NCBI GenBank assembly: GCA_938049325.1
Contig: CALICC010000167.1
Coordinates: 1-11,743, forward strand
Source: an uncultured Ilumatobacter sp.
GTDB lineage: Bacteria > Actinomycetota > Acidimicrobiia > Acidimicrobiales > Ilumatobacteraceae
DNA: 11,743 bases
Direction: 5' to 3'
Shown here: one piece after another, positions 11,672 through 11,743 of the stretch
How positions within the stretch are numbered: position 1 is the stretch's first letter
How the letters are laid out: every line of letters begins with the position of its first letter
The notes under the pieces: model-generated
Told to the model about the DNA's origin: nothing
What the model saw: the letters and a program-made list of their open reading frames with translations, nothing else
The model's database searches: none
Made by a program: the position numbers and the translations under genes

Positions 11672-11743
11672 ATGAACCGACGAGAAGCCATTCAGAAACT
11701 TGCTACAGGTGGAGCCGTCGCGGCTGGCGCGTCCATTGTCTTG
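11672..11743 (+). CDS. Twin-arginine (Tat) signal protein, N-terminal fragment
   Basis: Only 24 codons are present. The start M-N-R-R-E-A-I-Q-K-L-A is followed by an Ala/Gly-rich hydrophobic segment (T-G-G-A-V-A-A-G-A-S-I-V-L), the layout of a Tat export signal, so the mature protein is probably folded or cofactor-bearing before export. The function cannot be told. The ATG at 11672 has GGAGA at 11662-11666 with a 5-nt spacer, a real Shine-Dalgarno unlike most genes here. It lies 70 bp after the PqqD-like gene and on the same strand, so it may belong to the kinase operon. Confidence 0.65.
   Translation, partial: MNRREAIQKLATGGAVAAGASIVL

Noticed and set aside
1..11743. tRNA, rRNA, insertion sequence, integrase, attachment site or prophage
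   Set aside because: No cloverleaf, transposase motif, terminal inverted repeat or phage-like gene was seen; composition is even across the window.

Overview
This is a high-GC chromosomal window with strong coding signal. It most likely comes from an actinobacterium, and I infer class Acidimicrobiia (Ilumatobacter-like). The reasons are a 28-codon gene matching the actinobacterial ribosomal protein bL37, many GTG starts, several actinobacterial envelope families (DUF4012, membrane-anchored LytR_C proteins, a Wzc-type kinase with a short external domain), and start codons sitting 6-10 nt behind TANNNT hexamers without Shine-Dalgarno sequences. The lineage is inference; no rRNA marker is present.

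Layout. Positions 1-368 (-) hold the N-terminus of a class C beta-lactamase/EstB-type serine hydrolase, cut by the window edge. Divergent from it is the tiny bL37 gene (464-550, +), then a repeat-containing spacer and a VOC/glyoxalase-fold protein (690-1307, +). A GC-rich hairpin separates this from two minus-strand genes: GDP-L-fucose synthase (1318-2292) and a PD-(D/E)XK nuclease with four cysteines that could hold a 4Fe-4S cluster (2351-3337). From 3391 four plus-strand genes follow: a membrane-anchored LytR_C protein with a long Thr/Ser linker, an unrecognised 117-residue protein, a low-molecular-weight protein tyrosine phosphatase and an FkbM-type methyltransferase. They converge on a three-gene minus-strand set (9372 down to 5853): a large polytopic DUF4012 protein, a surface protein with a signal peptide and C-terminal anchor, and a second membrane-anchored LytR_C protein. 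Divergent from that set is a polysaccharide co-polymerase/BY-kinase (9452-11293, +), overlapping by 4 nt a PqqD-like protein (11290-11601) and followed by the start of a twin-arginine-signal protein that runs off the window.

How the genes may work together. Most of the window looks like envelope and exopolysaccharide biology. GDP-fucose synthase supplies a sugar nucleotide. The Wzc-like kinase controls chain length and export. The LMW phosphatase is a candidate partner phosphatase. FkbM could methylate a glycan. DUF4012 and the two LytR_C proteins are plausible membrane factors for attaching or organising surface polymer. The PqqD-like protein is the unexpected member and may point to a peptide- or protein-modifying function beyond the right edge.

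The most striking non-gene signal is the promoter/start geometry: nine of fifteen gene starts have a TANNNT hexamer ending 6-10 nt before the start codon, consistent with leaderless or near-leaderless mRNAs. I saw no tRNA, rRNA, CRISPR array, insertion sequence or integrase.
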